NCBI RefSeq assembly: GCF_001400735.1 | Contig: NZ_LJPW01000035.1 | Span: 1 to 64,000 of the forward strand | Direction of reading: 5' to 3' | Length of the DNA: 64,000 nt | Origin: Pseudomonas caricapapayae | Lineage (GTDB): Bacteria > Pseudomonadota > Gammaproteobacteria > Pseudomonadales > Pseudomonadaceae | Shown: positions 52,710 through 61,777 of the stretch, piece by piece | Position numbering within the stretch: position 1 is the first letter of the stretch | How the letters are laid out: the number at the start of each line of letters is the position of its first letter | The notes under the pieces: generated by a model | Databases searched by the model: none | Seen by the model: only the letters and a program-made list of their open reading frames with translations | Told to the model about the DNA's origin: nothing | Program-made: the position numbers and the translations under genes

Positions 52710-52901
52710 CGTTTGTGGCCTGGTCATTGCGCCACTCTTCTTTCGCTATTTCTGCTCCCCCGTCCCCCATGTCGTAAACGCACCTTTGTGTGGCGTCCAT
52801 AGGCATTTGGCGTCTTCGGTCCGGCCCTACCATCGCTCTCAGAGGGCTCTGTTCGGCCCTAACGACAAGTCAGGCGCCGCGCCGCCGCTGGGAGATCCGC
52901 G
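52710..52901 (+). promoter_or_regulatory. glyA promoter region with a direct repeat
   Basis: 192 bp before glyA. TGGCGTC occurs twice in direct orientation, 52791-52797 and 52808-52814, period 17, about 90-110 bases before the start codon. In P. aeruginosa the AraC-type regulator SouR binds upstream of the matching glyA1 gene; these heptamers are candidate half sites for SouR or GbdR. GGAG stands before the ATG. Confidence 0.45.
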
Positions 52902-54155
52902 ATGTTCAGCAAGCAAGACCAGATTCAGGGTTATGACGACGCACTGTTGTCGGCGATGAACGCCGAGGAGCAGCGTCAGGAAGACCATATCGAGCTGATC
53001 GCCTCGGAGAATTACACCAGCAAACGCGTGATGCAGGCCCAAGGCAGCGGCCTGACCAACAAGTATGCCGAAGGCTATCCCGGCAAGCGCTATTACGGCG
53101 GCTGCGAGCACGTCGACAAGGTCGAACAACTGGCCATCGAACGCGCAAAACAGTTGTTTGGTGCCGACTATGCCAACGTCCAGCCGCACTCCGGCAGCCA
53201 GGCCAATGCGGCGGTCTATCTGGCCCTGCTCCAGGCGGGAGACACCGTACTGGGCATGAGCCTGGCCCACGGTGGTCACCTGACCCACGGTGCCAAGGTC
53301 AGTTTCTCGGGCAAACTCTACAACGCCGTGCAGTACGGCATCGACACCGCAAACGGGCTGATCGATTACGATGAAGTCGAACGCATCGCCGTCGAATGCC
53401 AGCCGAAAATGATCATTGCCGGCTTCTCGGCCTACTCGAAGACCCTGGATTTCCCGCGCTTCCGTGAAATCGCCGACAAGGTGGGGGCCTACCTGTTTGT
53501 CGACATGGCGCACGTCGCCGGTCTGGTTGCCGCCGGTCTCTACCCGAATCCGGTGCCTTATGCAGACGTGGTCACAACCACCACCCACAAGACCCTGCGC
53601 GGCCCACGTGGCGGGCTGATCCTCGCCAAAGCGAATGAAGAGCTGGAGAAGAAATTCAATTCCGCTGTGTTCCCCGGCGGTCAGGGCGGCCCGCTGATGC
53701 ACGTCATCGCCGCCAAGGCCGTATGTTTCAAGGAAGCAATGGAGCCGGGTTTCAAAGCCTATCAACAGCAAGTCATCGACAACGCTCAGGCCATGGCCCA
53801 GGTATTTATCGACCGTGGCTTCGATGTGGTCTCCGGCGGCACCGACAACCATCTGTTTCTGGTCAGCCTGATCCGTCAGGGCCTGACCGGCAAGGACGCC
53901 GACGCAGCACTGGGCCGTGCGCACATCACCGTCAACAAGAACTCGGTGCCCAATGACCCGCAGTCGCCCTTCGTAACCTCGGGCCTGCGTATCGGCACCC
54001 CGGCCGTCACTACCCGCGGCTTCAAGGTGACCCAGTGCGTCGAACTGGCAGGCTGGATCTGCGACATTCTCGATAATCTCGGCGACGCCGATGTCGAGGC
54101 CAACGTCGCCAGTCAGGTCGCAACCCTGTGCGCCGATTTCCCGGTTTATCGCTGA
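52902..54155 (+). CDS. glyA: Serine hydroxymethyltransferase of the sarcosine operon
   Basis: 417 residues, full length. PLP-binding lysine in [16 protein letters not shown] near residue 230; amino end [12 protein letters not shown] and [11 protein letters not shown] are family marks. It makes serine from glycine and 5,10-methylene-THF. As the first gene before soxBDAG it uses both products of sarcosine oxidase, glycine and the methylene-THF, so it is the GlyA1-type copy dedicated to choline/betaine catabolism. Confidence 0.97.
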   Translation: MFSKQDQIQGYDDALLSAMNAEEQRQEDHIELIASENYTSKRVMQAQGSGLTNKYAEGYPGKRYYGGCEHVDKVEQLAIERAKQLFGADYANVQPHSGSQANAAVYLALLQAGDTVLGMSLAHGGHLTHGAKVSFSGKLYNAVQYGIDTANGLIDYDEVERIAVECQPKMIIAGFSAYSKTLDFPRFREIADKVGAYLFVDMAHVAGLVAAGLYPNPVPYADVVTTTTHKTLRGPRGGLILAKANEELEKKFNSAVFPGGQGGPLMHVIAAKAVCFKEAMEPGFKAYQQQVIDNAQAMAQVFIDRGFDVVSGGTDNHLFLVSLIRQGLTGKDADAALGRAHITVNKNSVPNDPQSPFVTSGLRIGTPAVTTRGFKVTQCVELAGWICDILDNLGDADVEANVASQVATLCADFPVYR

Positions 54156-54172
54156 GTCAGGAGTAGCCTTAC

Positions 54173-55423
54173 ATGCAGCATTACTCAGGCTTCGGCCTTC
54201 TCAAGCATTCCCTCAGCCATCACGAAAACTGGCAGCGCATGTGGCGCACGCCGACCCCGAAGAAGGTCTATGACGTGGTCATCGTCGGCGGCGGCGGACA
54301 CGGCCTGGCGACGGCCTACTATCTGGCCAAGGAGCACGGCATCACCAATGTGGCCGTGGTCGAGAAAGGCTGGCTGGGCGGCGGCAACACTGCGCGCAAC
54401 ACCACCATCGTGCGCTCCAATTACCTGTGGGACGAGTCGGCCCACCTTTATGAACACGCAATGAAGCTGTGGGAAGGCCTGTCACAGGACCTGAACTACA
54501 ACGTCATGTTTTCCCAGCGCGGCGTCTACAACCTGTGCCATACCTTGCAGGACATGCGTGACTCCGAACGCCGGGTCAGCGCCAACCGTCTGAACGGCGT
54601 GGATGGCGAATTGCTCAACGGCAAACAGGTCGCGGAGGAAATCCCGTATCTGGACTGCTCGAAGAACACCCGTTACCCCATCATCGGCGCAACGGTCCAG
54701 CGCCGGGGTGGTGTCGCTCGTCACGATGCGGTGGCCTGGGGTTTTGCGCGTGCCGCTGATGCGCTGGGCGTAGACCTGATCCAGCAGACGGAAGTCATCG
54801 GCTTTCGCAAGGAAAACGGCGTGTGCATCGGCGTCGAAACCAACAAGGGTTTCATTGGTGCAAAACGTGTCGGCGTAGTGACCGCCGGCAACTCCGGGCA
54901 CATGGCAAAACTCGCAGGCTTCCGTCTGCCGATCGAGTCGCACCCGTTGCAGGCGCTGGTCTCCGAACCGATCAAGCCGATTATCGACAGCGTCATCATG
55001 TCCAATGCCGTACACGGCTACATCAGCCAGTCGGACAAGGGTGACCTGGTGATCGGTGCCGGTATCGACAGCTGGGTCGGTTACGGCCAGCGCGGCTCAT
55101 ACCCGGTGATCGAGCACACCATCCAGGCCATCGTAGAAATGTTTCCGGTGCTTTCCCGCGTGCGCATGAACCGCCAGTGGGGAGGCATCGTCGACACCAC
55201 GCCGGACGCCTGCCCGATCATTTCCAAAACACCGGTGCCGAACATGTTCTTCAACTGCGGCTGGGGCACAGGCGGCTTCAAGGCCACGCCGGGCTCGGGC
55301 AACGTGTTTGCGGCCAGCCTGGCCAAGGGTGAAATGCACCCGCTTGCCAAGCCATTCTCCATCGACCGTTTCCACAACGGCGCGCTCATCGACGAACACG
55401 GCGCTGCAGCCGTAGCCCACTAA
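54173..55423 (+). CDS. soxB: Sarcosine oxidase beta subunit
   Basis: 416 residues. FAD-binding Rossmann motif [16 protein letters not shown] near residue 34; amino end [12 protein letters not shown] is standard. The beta subunit binds the substrate-oxidising FAD and the covalent FMN (His in the [10 protein letters not shown] segment region). Seventeen bp after glyA, 15 bp before soxD. Acts in the cytoplasm, turning sarcosine and O2 into glycine, H2O2 and methylene-THF. Confidence 0.97.
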   Translation: MQHYSGFGLLKHSLSHHENWQRMWRTPTPKKVYDVVIVGGGGHGLATAYYLAKEHGITNVAVVEKGWLGGGNTARNTTIVRSNYLWDESAHLYEHAMKLWEGLSQDLNYNVMFSQRGVYNLCHTLQDMRDSERRVSANRLNGVDGELLNGKQVAEEIPYLDCSKNTRYPIIGATVQRRGGVARHDAVAWGFARAADALGVDLIQQTEVIGFRKENGVCIGVETNKGFIGAKRVGVVTAGNSGHMAKLAGFRLPIESHPLQALVSEPIKPIIDSVIMSNAVHGYISQSDKGDLVIGAGIDSWVGYGQRGSYPVIEHTIQAIVEMFPVLSRVRMNRQWGGIVDTTPDACPIISKTPVPNMFFNCGWGTGGFKATPGSGNVFAASLAKGEMHPLAKPFSIDRFHNGALIDEHGAAAVAH

Positions 55424-55438
55424 CAGGAGAACCCGACC

Positions 55439-55735
55439 ATGCTGCATATCTTCTGTCCTCACTGTGGCGAACTGCGCTCCGAAGAGGAATTCCATCCATC
55501 CGGCCAGGCGCACATTCCGCGTCCGCTGGACCCTTCCGCCTGCACCGACGAGCAATGGGGCGATTACATGTTTTTCCGCGATAACCCGCGCGGCCTGCAC
55601 CACGAGCTGTGGATACACGCCGCTGGTTGCCGCCAGTACTTCAACATGACACGCAATACCGTGACCTACGAGATTCTCGAAACCTATCCGATTGGTACCA
55701 AGCCGCAGTTCACGGACCGGGGAGACATGGTATGA
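55439..55735 (+). CDS. soxD: Sarcosine oxidase delta subunit
   Basis: 98 residues. Zinc ligands are visible in the amino segment I-F-C-P-H-C-G (two Cys) and further on H-A-A-G-C-R-Q-Y-F (His/Cys). The delta subunit is structural. It ends in ATGA... overlap: its TGA shares bases with the soxA ATG at 55732. Confidence 0.96.
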   Translation: MLHIFCPHCGELRSEEEFHPSGQAHIPRPLDPSACTDEQWGDYMFFRDNPRGLHHELWIHAAGCRQYFNMTRNTVTYEILETYPIGTKPQFTDRGDMV

Positions 55736-58700
55736 GCCAGACCCATCGCCTGCCCAACGGCGGCCGCATCAATCGCAGCAAGGTGCTCAACTTCACCTTC
55801 AACGGCCAGACCTACCAGGGCTTTGAGGGCGACTCGCTGGCCTCCGCCTTGCTGGCCAACGGCGTCGATATCATCGGGCGCAGCTTCAAATACTCTCGCC
55901 CGCGCGGCATCTTCGCGGCGGGTTCGGAAGAGCCCAATGCAGTGCTGCAGATAGGCGCGACCGAAGCGACGCAAATCCCCAACGTACGTGCGACTCAACA
56001 GGCACTCTACCCGGGACTGGTGGCGACCAGCACCAATGGCTGGCCAAGCGTCAACACCGACGTCATGGGTATTCTGGGCAAAGTCGGCGGCAAGCTGATG
56101 CCACCGGGTTTCTACTATAAAACCTTCATGTACCCGCAATCGTTCTGGATGACTTACGAAAAGTACATCCGCAAGGCCGCAGGCCTGGGGCGCTCGCCGA
56201 CAGAGAACGATCCGGACAGCTACGACGCGATGAACCAGCACTGTGACGTACTGATCGTCGGCGCAGGCCCTGCAGGTCTGGCAGCCGCACTGGCAGCAGG
56301 CCGCAGCGGTGCCAGAGTGATCATTGCCGATGAACAGGAAGAGTTCGGCGGCAGCCTGCTGGACAGTCGTGAAAGCCTGGACGGCAAGCCTGCTGCCGAG
56401 TGGGTGACCACGGTGGTGGCCGAACTGAAAAGCCTGCGCAACGTGACACTGCTGCCCCGTGCCACGGTCAACGGCTATCACGATCATAATTTCCTGACCA
56501 TTCACGAACGCCTGACCGACCACCTCGGTGATCGTGCGCCCATCGGCATGGTTCGCCAGCGCATGCACCGCGTGCGCGCCAAACGTGTGGTACTGGCCGC
56601 AGGTACTCACGAGCGGCCGCTGGTTTATGGCAACAACGACGTGCCGGGCAACATGCTGGCCGGTGCCATTTCAACCTATGTTCGCCGTTACGGCGTAGCG
56701 CCCGGCAAGAAACTGGTGCTTTCCACCAATAACGACCACGCCTACCGCGTCGCTCTGGACTGGCTCGACGCCAGCCTGCAAGTGGTCGCGATTGCCGATG
56801 CGCGGCACAACCCTCGCGGTCCGCTGGTGGAGGAGGCGCGGGCCAAAGGCATTCGCATCCTGACCGGCAGTGCAGTGATCGAAGCCCGTGGCAGCAAGCG
56901 CGTGAGTGCTGCCCGTGTCGCGGCCATCGACGTCAAGGCGCATGCCGTGACCAGTCCTGGCGAATGGCTTGAATGCGATCTGATTGCCAGCTCCGGTGGC
57001 TACAGCCCGATTGTGCATCTGGCCTCACACCTGGGCGGCAAGCCTGTATGGCGTGAAGACATCCTGGGTTTCGTACCGGGCGAAGCACCACAGAAACGCG
57101 TGTGCGTGGGCGGCGTCAACGGTGTCTACAACCTGGCTGACAGCTTGGCCGATGGTTTCGAAGGAGGCGTGCGCGCTGCCAGCGAAGCGGGCTTCAAGGT
57201 TGTCGAAGGCGTAATGCCCAAAGCGCTTGTGCGTACCGAGGAGCCGACGCTGGCGCTGTTCCAGGTGCCGCATGAAAAAGGCACCGCACGGGCTCCCAAG
57301 CAATTCGTCGATCTGCAGAACGACGTGACCGCTGCCGCCATCGAGCTCGCAACCCGCGAAGGCTTCGAGTCGGTCGAGCACGTGAAGCGCTACACCGCAC
57401 TGGGTTTCGGCACCGACCAAGGCAAGCTGGGCAACGTCAACGGCCTGGCCATCGCCGCCCGTTCGCTGAACGTGTCGATCCCGGAAATGGGCACCACCAT
57501 GTTTCGGCCCAACTACACACCGGTGACCTTCGGCGCAATCGCCGGACGTCATTGCAAGCACATCTTCGAACCGGTGCGTTTCACTGCACTGCACGCCTGG
57601 CATGTCAAAAACGGTGCCGAATTCGAGGATGTCGGACAGTGGAAACGCCCTTGGTACTTTCCGAAAAACGGTGAAGACCTGCCCGCAGCAGTCGCTCGTG
57701 AATGCAAGGCCGTACGTGACAGCGTGGGTCTGCTGGACGCATCGACGCTTGGCAAGATCGACATTCAAGGCCCGGATGCCCGCGAGTTCCTCAACCGTAT
57801 CTACACCAATGCCTGGACCAAACTGGATGTGGGCAAGGCGCGCTATGGCCTGATGTGCAAGGAAGACGGCATGGTCTTCGATGACGGTGTAACAGCCTGT
57901 CTGGCCGACAACCACTTTCTGATGACCACCACCACAGGCGGCGCTGCACGCGTCCTGCAATGGCTGGAAATCTACCAGCAGACCGAATGGCCGGACCTGA
58001 AGGTGTATTTCACGTCAGTGACCGATCACTGGGCGACTCTGACGTTATCAGGCCCCAACAGTCGGAAATTGCTGAGCGAAGTTACCGACATCGATCTGGG
58101 CCGTGAGGCGTTCCCGTTCATGACCTGGAAAGAAGGCCTGGTCGCAGGGGTGCCAGCACGCGTGTTCCGTATCTCGTTTACCGGCGAGCTGTCCTACGAG
58201 GTCAACATTCAGGCCAATTACGCCATGGGCGTACTGGAAAAGATCGCCGAAGCAGGCAAGCAGTACAACCTGACGCCTTACGGTACCGAAACCATGCACG
58301 TCCTGCGTGCCGAAAAGGGTTTCATCATTGTCGGTCAGGACACCGACGGCTCGATGACCCCTGACGACCTGAACATGGGCTGGTGTGTCGGCCGGACCAA
58401 GCCGTTTTCCTGGATCGGCTGGCGCGGCATGAATCGTGAAGACTGCGTACGTGAGCAGCGCAAGCAACTGGTCGGCCTCAAGCCCGTAGACCCAGCCAAA
58501 TGGCTGCCGGAAGGTGCGCAACTGGTGTTCGATACCCAACAGGCGATCCCGATGAGCATGGTTGGCCACGTGACCTCGAGCTACGCGCACAACTCGCTGG
58601 GCTATTCGTTCGCGATGGGTGTGGTCAAAGGCGGCCTGAAGCGTCTCGGTGAGCGTGTGTTTGCGCCGCTTGCAGACGGCAGCGTGATCGAAGCCGAGAT

Positions 58701-58752
58701 CGTTTCTTCGGTGTTCTTCGATCCAAAGGGCGAGCGCCAGAATGTCGAGTAA
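55732..58752 (+). CDS. soxA: Sarcosine oxidase alpha subunit
   Basis: 1006 residues from ATG 55732; the frame is open back to 55609 inside soxD, which is only a shadow. Domains: a Fer2-like amino domain without cluster cysteines (~15-110), an NAD-binding Rossmann part (L-I-V-G-A-G-P-A-G-L-A-A-A-L-A-A-G near 175), a zinc/FAD region, and a carboxyl glycine-cleavage-T-like domain (from ~620) that binds folate and collects the formaldehyde carbon. Full family length with no damage. Confidence 0.97.
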   Translation: MSQTHRLPNGGRINRSKVLNFTFNGQTYQGFEGDSLASALLANGVDIIGRSFKYSRPRGIFAAGSEEPNAVLQIGATEATQIPNVRATQQALYPGLVATSTNGWPSVNTDVMGILGKVGGKLMPPGFYYKTFMYPQSFWMTYEKYIRKAAGLGRSPTENDPDSYDAMNQHCDVLIVGAGPAGLAAALAAGRSGARVIIADEQEEFGGSLLDSRESLDGKPAAEWVTTVVAELKSLRNVTLLPRATVNGYHDHNFLTIHERLTDHLGDRAPIGMVRQRMHRVRAKRVVLAAGTHERPLVYGNNDVPGNMLAGAISTYVRRYGVAPGKKLVLSTNNDHAYRVALDWLDASLQVVAIADARHNPRGPLVEEARAKGIRILTGSAVIEARGSKRVSAARVAAIDVKAHAVTSPGEWLECDLIASSGGYSPIVHLASHLGGKPVWREDILGFVPGEAPQKRVCVGGVNGVYNLADSLADGFEGGVRAASEAGFKVVEGVMPKALVRTEEPTLALFQVPHEKGTARAPKQFVDLQNDVTAAAIELATREGFESVEHVKRYTALGFGTDQGKLGNVNGLAIAARSLNVSIPEMGTTMFRPNYTPVTFGAIAGRHCKHIFEPVRFTALHAWHVKNGAEFEDVGQWKRPWYFPKNGEDLPAAVARECKAVRDSVGLLDASTLGKIDIQGPDAREFLNRIYTNAWTKLDVGKARYGLMCKEDGMVFDDGVTACLADNHFLMTTTTGGAARVLQWLEIYQQTEWPDLKVYFTSVTDHWATLTLSGPNSRKLLSEVTDIDLGREAFPFMTWKEGLVAGVPARVFRISFTGELSYEVNIQANYAMGVLEKIAEAGKQYNLTPYGTETMHVLRAEKGFIIVGQDTDGSMTPDDLNMGWCVGRTKPFSWIGWRGMNREDCVREQRKQLVGLKPVDPAKWLPEGAQLVFDTQQAIPMSMVGHVTSSYAHNSLGYSFAMGVVKGGLKRLGERVFAPLADGSVIEAEIVSSVFFDPKGERQNVE

Positions 58753-58800
58753 CGCGCGGTGCGCCGATCAGCAGCACACAGAATTCAAGGCAGGTGACTC

Positions 58801-59433
58801 ATGACCACAGCGAACGTTTACCAGCAGTACCCGACCCTCGATGTCAAAGCCGAGTCGCCACTGTTCCATGCAAACCTCGACAGTCTGGTCGGCAAGGGTC
58901 GCGCCAGCCCGGGTGTTCTCCTGCGCGAGAAAAAGCTGCTGGGGCACTTGACGATTCGCGGCGACGCGCATGATCCGGCGTTCGCTGCCGGCGTGCACAA
59001 GGCGCTGGGCATGGAGTTGCCCGCCGCGCTGATGCTGGTCACCAGCGGCGAGCGCTCGCTGCAATGGCTTGGCCCGGATGAGTGGCTGCTGATCGTGCCG
59101 GGCGGTGAAGAGTTTGCGGCAGAACAGCAACTGCGCGAGGCACTGGGCGGGCTGCATATCTCCATTGTCAACGTCAGCGGCGGCCAGTCGATTCTTGAAC
59201 TGAGCGGGCCTGACGTGCGCCGGGTGCTGATGAAATCGACCAGTTACGACGTGCATCCGGATAACTTTCCGGTGGGCAAGGCAGTCGGCACCGTGTTTGC
59301 CAAGTCGCAACTGGTGATCCGCCGGACCGGTGAAGAGACCTGGGAACTGCTGGTCCGCCGTAGCTTCTCGGATTACTGGTGGCTTTGGCTACAGGATGCG
59401 AGTGCCGAGTACGGGCTGAGCATTCAGGCGTGA
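58801..59433 (+). CDS. soxG: Sarcosine oxidase gamma subunit
   Basis: 210 residues, distantly GcvT-like, completing the four-subunit enzyme. Blocks typical of the family include L-R-E-K-K-L-L-G-H-L-T-I-R-G-D, W-L-G-P-D-E-W-L-L-I-V-P-G and V-N-V-S-G-G-Q-S-I-L-E-L-S-G-P-D. It starts 48 bp after soxA. A REP/terminator hairpin follows. Confidence 0.95.
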   Translation: MTTANVYQQYPTLDVKAESPLFHANLDSLVGKGRASPGVLLREKKLLGHLTIRGDAHDPAFAAGVHKALGMELPAALMLVTSGERSLQWLGPDEWLLIVPGGEEFAAEQQLREALGGLHISIVNVSGGQSILELSGPDVRRVLMKSTSYDVHPDNFPVGKAVGTVFAKSQLVIRRTGEETWELLVRRSFSDYWWLWLQDASAEYGLSIQA

Positions 59434-59486
59434 AAAGCCCGGGAGACCGCAGTGTCAGTCTCAATGAAGACTCTGTGGGAGACTCC

Positions 59487-59522
59487 TGTGGGAGCGTCGC
59501 CCGGTACGCTCCCACAAGTTTT
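59487..59522. repeat. REP-type hairpin, terminator-like, between soxG and purU
   Basis: Eleven-base perfect arms TGTGGGAGCGT (59487-59497) and ACGCTCCCACA (59506-59516), loop of eight, then AGTTTT. The GTGGGAGCG core belongs to the same family as 23126-23215. A half copy, CTGTGGGAGACT, precedes it at 59473. It could stop or stabilise the glyA-sox message before purU. Confidence 0.75.
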
Positions 59523-59595
59523 GTGTATAACGCGCAGCATTGGCACGAGAGTCAGCCGGATCTGTGGATAACGAACATTCAGGAGCATTGATTCA

Positions 59596-60453
59596 ATGAG
59601 CCGCGCGCCCGACACATGGATTTTGACCGCCGACTGCCCAAGCGTGCTGGGCACGGTGGATGCAGTGACCCGCTTTCTGTTCGAGCAGGGTTGCTATGTG
59701 ACAGAACACCACTCCTTCGACGATCGCCTGTCGGGGCGTTTTTTTATTCGCGTGGAATTTCGCCAACCGGACGCTTTCGACGAACAGGCATTCCGCGCCG
59801 GGCTAAGTGAAAGAGGCGAAGCGTTCGGCATGATCTTCGAGCTCACGGCGCCCAACTACCGGCCAAAAGTGGTGATCATGGTCTCCAAAGCCGATCATTG
59901 CCTGAATGACCTGCTCTATCGCCAGCGTATCAATCAACTGTCCATGGACGTCGTCGCGGTGGTGTCCAATCACCCTGATCTTGAACCGTTGGCTGGCTGG
60001 CACGGAATTCCGTACTACCATTTCCCTCTCGACCCGAACGACAAGCCGGCACAGGAAGCAATGGTCTGGCGCGTCATTGAAGAGTCCGGCGCGGAACTGG
60101 TGATTCTTGCCCGTTACATGCAGGTCCTGTCACCTGATCTGTGCCGCAAGCTCGATGGCAAGGCGATCAATATCCACCACTCGTTGCTGCCGGGTTTCAA
60201 AGGTGCCAAGCCTTACCACCAGGCCTACAACAAAGGTGTGAAACTGGTCGGTGCCACCGCGCATTACATCAACAACGATCTGGACGAAGGTCCGATCATT
60301 GCTCAGGGCGTGGAAGTGGTCGATCACAGCCACTATCCCGAAGACCTGATTGCCAAGGGTCGAGACATCGAAGGACTCACGCTGGCCCGTGCAGTGGGCT
60401 ATCACATTGAACGGCGAGTGTTCCTCAACGCCAACAGGACGGTGGTTCTGTAG
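59596..60453 (+). CDS. purU: Formyltetrahydrofolate deformylase
   Basis: 285 residues. An amino ACT domain (~5-85, beginning T-W-I-L-T-A-D-C-P-S-V-L-G) and a formyltransferase-like catalytic domain with I-N-I-H-H-S-L-L-P-G-F-K-G-A-K-P-Y-H near 195 and the catalytic Asp in N-N-D-L-D-E-G-P-I near 240. It frees formate from 10-formyl-THF, regenerating the THF needed by sarcosine oxidase. Next to fdhA, as in P. aeruginosa PA5420-PA5421. Confidence 0.96.
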   Translation: MSRAPDTWILTADCPSVLGTVDAVTRFLFEQGCYVTEHHSFDDRLSGRFFIRVEFRQPDAFDEQAFRAGLSERGEAFGMIFELTAPNYRPKVVIMVSKADHCLNDLLYRQRINQLSMDVVAVVSNHPDLEPLAGWHGIPYYHFPLDPNDKPAQEAMVWRVIEESGAELVILARYMQVLSPDLCRKLDGKAINIHHSLLPGFKGAKPYHQAYNKGVKLVGATAHYINNDLDEGPIIAQGVEVVDHSHYPEDLIAKGRDIEGLTLARAVGYHIERRVFLNANRTVVL

Positions 60454-60519
60454 CTGCAAGCTTGCAACTGTTTTTTTGCTCGAAATCTGCTCCAAAACAA
60501 TAAAAGCGAGGTGACATGT

Positions 60520-61719
60520 ATGTCTGGTAATCGCGGTGTTGTGTATCTCGGCGCTGGCAAGGTCGAAGTGCAATCCATTCCCTTCCCCAAAATGGAAGAC
60601 CCACGCGGCAAGCGCATCGAGCACGGCGTGATCCTGCGCGTGGTTTCCACCAATATCTGTGGTTCCGACCAGCATATGGTGCGCGGTCGTACCACGGCGC
60701 AGACCGGGCTGGTGCTGGGTCATGAAATAACCGGCGAAGTGCTGGAAGCCGGTCGCGACGTTGAGCATCTCAAAGTCGGCGATCTGGTCTCCGTGCCGTT
60801 CAACGTGGCGTGCGGTCGTTGCCGCAGCTGCAAGGAGCAGAACACCGGCGTCTGCCTGACGGTCAATCCGGCGCGCGCCGGTGGTGCCTATGGTTACGTC
60901 GACATGGGTGACTGGGTTGGCGGGCAGGCTGAGTACGTGCTGGTGCCGTACGCTGATTTCAACCTGCTCAAACTGCCGGAGCGCGACGCGTCGATGGAAA
61001 AAATCCGTGACCTGACCTGCCTTTCCGACATCCTGCCCACTGGCTACCACGGAGCAGTCACCGCCGGGGTTGGTCCTGGCAGCACCGTTTACGTTGCAGG
61101 CGCTGGCCCGGTCGGCCTTGCTGCGGCGGCGTCAGCGCGCTTGCTGGGCGCTGCCGTGGTGATCGTCGGCGACGTCAACCCGACACGCCTGGTTCACGCA
61201 AAGGCTCAAGGCTTCGAAATTGCCGACCTGTCTCAGGACACGCCGCTGCACGAACAGATCGCCGCCCTGCTAGGCGAACCTGAAGTGGATTGCGCCATCG
61301 ACGCCGTAGGCTTCGAAGCTCGCGGTCACGGCCATGCCGGTGCGCAATCGGAGGCACCCGCGACCGTCCTCAACTCATTGATGGGGGTGGTAAGGGTCGC
61401 AGGTAAAATCGGTATCCCCGGACTGTACGTCACCGAAGATCCGGGTGCCGTGGACGCTGCTGCAAAAATGGGCAGCCTGAGCATTCGCTTCGGCCTGGGC
61501 TGGGCCAAATCCCACAGCTTCCACACCGGCCAGACCCCGGTCATGAAATACAACCGTCAGTTGATGCAGGCCATCATGTGGGACCGCATCAAGATCGCCG
61601 ACGTGGTGGGTGTCGAGGTGATCAGCCTGGATGATGCACCGCGGGGGTATGGGGAGTTTGATTCGGGCGTGCCGAAGAAATTTGTGATTGATCCGCATGG
61701 GTTGTTTGGTGGAGCGTAA
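60520..61719 (+). CDS. fdhA: Glutathione-independent formaldehyde dehydrogenase
   Basis: 399 residues from ATG 60520 (GAGG upstream; GTG 60511 is open too). Zinc-type alcohol dehydrogenase family: catalytic zinc ligands in N-I-C-G-S-D-Q-H and G-H-E-I-T-G-E-V, structural-zinc cysteines C-G-R-C-R-S-C-K...V-C, and NAD Rossmann G-A-G-P-V-G-L-A-A-A near 190. The length equals that of the P. putida enzyme, which keeps NAD bound and dismutates formaldehyde. It clears formaldehyde that escapes capture by THF in sarcosine oxidation. Confidence 0.96.
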   Translation: MSGNRGVVYLGAGKVEVQSIPFPKMEDPRGKRIEHGVILRVVSTNICGSDQHMVRGRTTAQTGLVLGHEITGEVLEAGRDVEHLKVGDLVSVPFNVACGRCRSCKEQNTGVCLTVNPARAGGAYGYVDMGDWVGGQAEYVLVPYADFNLLKLPERDASMEKIRDLTCLSDILPTGYHGAVTAGVGPGSTVYVAGAGPVGLAAAASARLLGAAVVIVGDVNPTRLVHAKAQGFEIADLSQDTPLHEQIAALLGEPEVDCAIDAVGFEARGHGHAGAQSEAPATVLNSLMGVVRVAGKIGIPGLYVTEDPGAVDAAAKMGSLSIRFGLGWAKSHSFHTGQTPVMKYNRQLMQAIMWDRIKIADVVGVEVISLDDAPRGYGEFDSGVPKKFVIDPHGLFGGA

Positions 61720-61729
61720 AATTAAAACT

Positions 61730-61747
61730 GGGCGGTTAGCACCGCCC
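61730..61747. terminator. Hairpin between fdhA and the Rhs gene
   Basis: Seven-base arms GGGCGGT (61730-61736) and ACCGCCC (61741-61747) with a TAGC loop, eleven bases after the fdhA stop and 30 bases past the minus-strand Rhs stop. On the minus strand it is followed by AGTTTTAATTTTA, so it is a convincing terminator for the Rhs gene; on the plus side no T-run follows. Confidence 0.72.
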
Positions 61748-61777
61748 TTCCAAAAAAAATCAGTACCTGCCGATTCG

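Noticed and set aside
51223..52833. 536-codon minus-strand frame
   Set aside because: Antisense to cbcW/cbcV; no motifs of its own.
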